Assembly (NCBI RefSeq): GCF_900116415.1 | Contig: NZ_FPAP01000002.1 | Span: 186,001-250,000, forward strand | Source of the DNA: Chryseobacterium formosense | Lineage (GTDB): Bacteria > Bacteroidota > Bacteroidia > Flavobacteriales > Weeksellaceae | Direction: 5' to 3' | DNA: 64,000 nt | Part shown: positions 62,979 to 64,000 of the stretch, piece by piece | How positions within the stretch are numbered: the stretch's first letter is position 1 | How the letters are laid out: each line of letters opens with the position of its first letter | Position numbers and translations under genes: made by a program | Notes under the pieces: model-generated | What the model was told of the DNA's origin: nothing | The model's input: only the letters and a program-made list of their open reading frames with translations | The model's database searches: none

Positions 62979-63737
62979 ATGAATTCTATCGTAATCAATG
63001 TTGGAAACAGCAATATCAGATTTGGTCTTTTTGATGATGATAACTGTGATATTTCGTGGATTATCAATACAAAGCCTTATCGTACTGCCGATGAGCTTCA
63101 CGGTCAGATGCTGATTCTGTATCAGACTTATAAAATTAATCCCCAGGATATTAAAAAGATAATTGTAGGTTCTGTAGTTCCGCAATTAACGAGAGAAATT
63201 ACTTCAGCGATCAGAAAAATCCACGGAATTATGCCTGTTATGGTAGACCGTACTACACCTTCTGAAGTTGTGGCAAAATCGAAACAGATGGGAACCGATA
63301 TTTATGCCAATCTGGTTGCGGCTCACAATATGTATCCCGGAAGAAAGAAAATTATTTTAGATTTCGGAACTGCGCTTACCGCAAGTTGTGTCGCCGAAGA
63401 TGGCGAAACAATGGGCGTTATTATTGCGCCGGGAATTATAACTTCTTTAAATTCATTGATCAGTCAGACCGCTCAGTTACCTGAAATTGAACTGGTAAAA
63501 CCGAAATCTGTTTTAGGTTTAGATACAGTTACCTGTATGCAAAGCGGTATGGTTTACGGCTTCCTCGGAATGGTAGAAGGCTTTATCGATCGGATTAATG
63601 ATGAGGTTCAGGATGACTGCTTTGTCATTGCAACAGGCGGTGTTTCCCATGTTTACAAACCTCTAACCGAAAAAATTCATATCGCAGACCGCCTTCACAC
63701 GCTGAAAGGTTTGTATTTCTTAGGAAAAGATTTGTAA
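62979..63737 (+). CDS. coaX: Type III pantothenate kinase
   Basis: CoaX phosphorylates pantothenate in the first step of coenzyme A synthesis. The 252-residue protein, from MNSIVINVGNSNIRFGLFDDD, has the phosphate-1 motif (NVGNSN in place of the common DIGNTN), GTDIYANLVAAHNMYP, DFGTALTASCV and VIATGGVSHVY, in the ASKHA fold. Earlier in-frame ATGs at 62952 and 62973 extend the N-terminus past the family norm; 62979 is preferred. It is the first of two convergent genes at the right end. Confidence 0.93.
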   Translation: MNSIVINVGNSNIRFGLFDDDNCDISWIINTKPYRTADELHGQMLILYQTYKINPQDIKKIIVGSVVPQLTREITSAIRKIHGIMPVMVDRTTPSEVVAKSKQMGTDIYANLVAAHNMYPGRKKIILDFGTALTASCVAEDGETMGVIIAPGIITSLNSLISQTAQLPEIELVKPKSVLGLDTVTCMQSGMVYGFLGMVEGFIDRINDEVQDDCFVIATGGVSHVYKPLTEKIHIADRLHTLKGLYFLGKDL

Positions 63738-63814
63738 TTGAGATTGAGGCAAAGATTAAGGTTAATGAAAATCTTATTGGATATTTTAGTCTCAACCTCA
63801 ACCTTAGCTTTAAC
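63738..63814. repeat. TTGAGG/TTAAGG-rich intergenic repeat
   Basis: The short gap has TTGAGATTGAGGCAAAG with ATTAAGG on the plus strand, and the reverse-complement type CTCAACCTCAACCTTAG further on. The two halves form a loose inverted repeat that may end transcription of both convergent genes. Confidence 0.45.
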
Positions 63815-64000
63815 CTACCTTTTCGATTTAAAAAACTCTTTTACGATAGAAGAGCACTCGTTTTCCATTATTCCGGTAACAATTTCTGTTTTAGGATGAA
63901 GGGAAAGATTTTTATTGATAAATCCACGCTGTTCGTCTCTTGCGCCGATGACAACTTTCGAAATCTGTGCCCAGGAAAGTGCTCCGGAACACATTACACA
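63815..64000 (-). CDS. tadA: TadA-like nucleoside deaminase (C-terminal part, cut by window edge)
   Basis: This is the last 61 codons of a minus-strand gene that enters from the right edge, read with the stop at 63817-63815. The visible part begins CVMCSGALSWAQISKVVIGARDE, the second half of the zinc motif (PCXXC) of the cytidine deaminase superfamily, and ends CSSIVKEFFKSKR. The CVMCSGAL version fits TadA-like tRNA adenosine deaminases, which make inosine at the wobble base, or a related nucleoside deaminase such as guanine deaminase. The first half with HAE is outside the window. Confidence 0.8.
   Translation of the reverse strand, partial: CVMCSGALSWAQISKVVIGARDEQRGFINKNLSLHPKTEIVTGIMENECSSIVKEFFKSKR

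Noticed and set aside
1..64000. tRNA, rRNA, CRISPR, insertion sequence or prophage genes
   Set aside because: I looked through the intergenic stretches and the larger proteins and saw none; a tRNAscan or IS search would be the decisive check.

Overview
The window is a chromosomal segment of a low-GC member of the Bacteroidota, most likely Chryseobacterium or a close relative in the Weeksellaceae. The evidence is an alternative complex III operon, GldH, a type IX secretion sorting domain, DUF5687 and DUF6909 type proteins, a type III glutamine synthetase, and a recurring Bacteroidota promoter signal (TAnnTTTG at -7, in the best cases with TTTG 19-20 bases upstream). I saw no rRNA, tRNA, CRISPR array, transposase or prophage gene. 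Almost all of the DNA is core metabolism and envelope biology.

Layout. 1-7394 (minus): alternative complex III, actA-B-C-D-E-F, running off the left edge. 7579-9440: a SPOR-domain protein facing a polytopic membrane protein. 9501-15383 (minus): selO, then the operon ricT-gldH-mrcA. 15660-22837 (plus): FadL-like porin with a GDSL-type lipoprotein, prs, rplY, sufS and a retropepsin-like secreted protein. 22883-23436 (minus): a ParE-type toxin-antitoxin pair. 23564-29012 (minus): haem genes hemA-hemC and hemD-hemE, separated by two cell-wall genes and a hairpin repeat. 29251-34925 (plus): the rod-shape operon mreBCD-mrdA-rodA. 35043-38927: pentapeptide-repeat protein, NlpC/P60 lipoprotein, type III glutamine synthetase. 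39135-48867 (plus): a large YwqK/MORN-like secreted protein, a DUF6909 protein, a DinB-like protein between two related repeats, an M1 peptidase and an ABC exporter pair. 49103-52394 (plus): an ECF sigma factor operon with anti-sigma factor, beta-barrel protein and S41 protease. 52500-56236: class II and class I fumarases facing apart, then a small His-tailed membrane protein. 56337-64000: AraC regulator, T9SS cargo protein, prfA, STM3941-like protein, LytM-type peptidase, unknown secreted protein, coaX and the 3' part of a tadA-like deaminase.

How the genes fit together. ActABCDEF oxidises quinol and passes electrons to a terminal oxidase, in an aerobic respiratory chain fed by a TCA cycle with two fumarases. 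HemACDE supplies precursors for the many c-type haems. The window is rich in envelope growth functions: PBP1A, PBP2, RodA and MreBCD build the wall, while the SPOR, NlpC, DUF1287, amidase and LytM proteins remodel it.

The most interesting non-routine items are the ECF sigma operon with its own protease and barrel, the hexahaem ActA, the DUF6909 protein, the His-tailed small membrane protein with a near-consensus promoter, a palindromic divergent promoter at 57301-57318, and several families of intergenic repeats. I did not find convincing evidence for a wholly new multi-gene defence or mobile system here.
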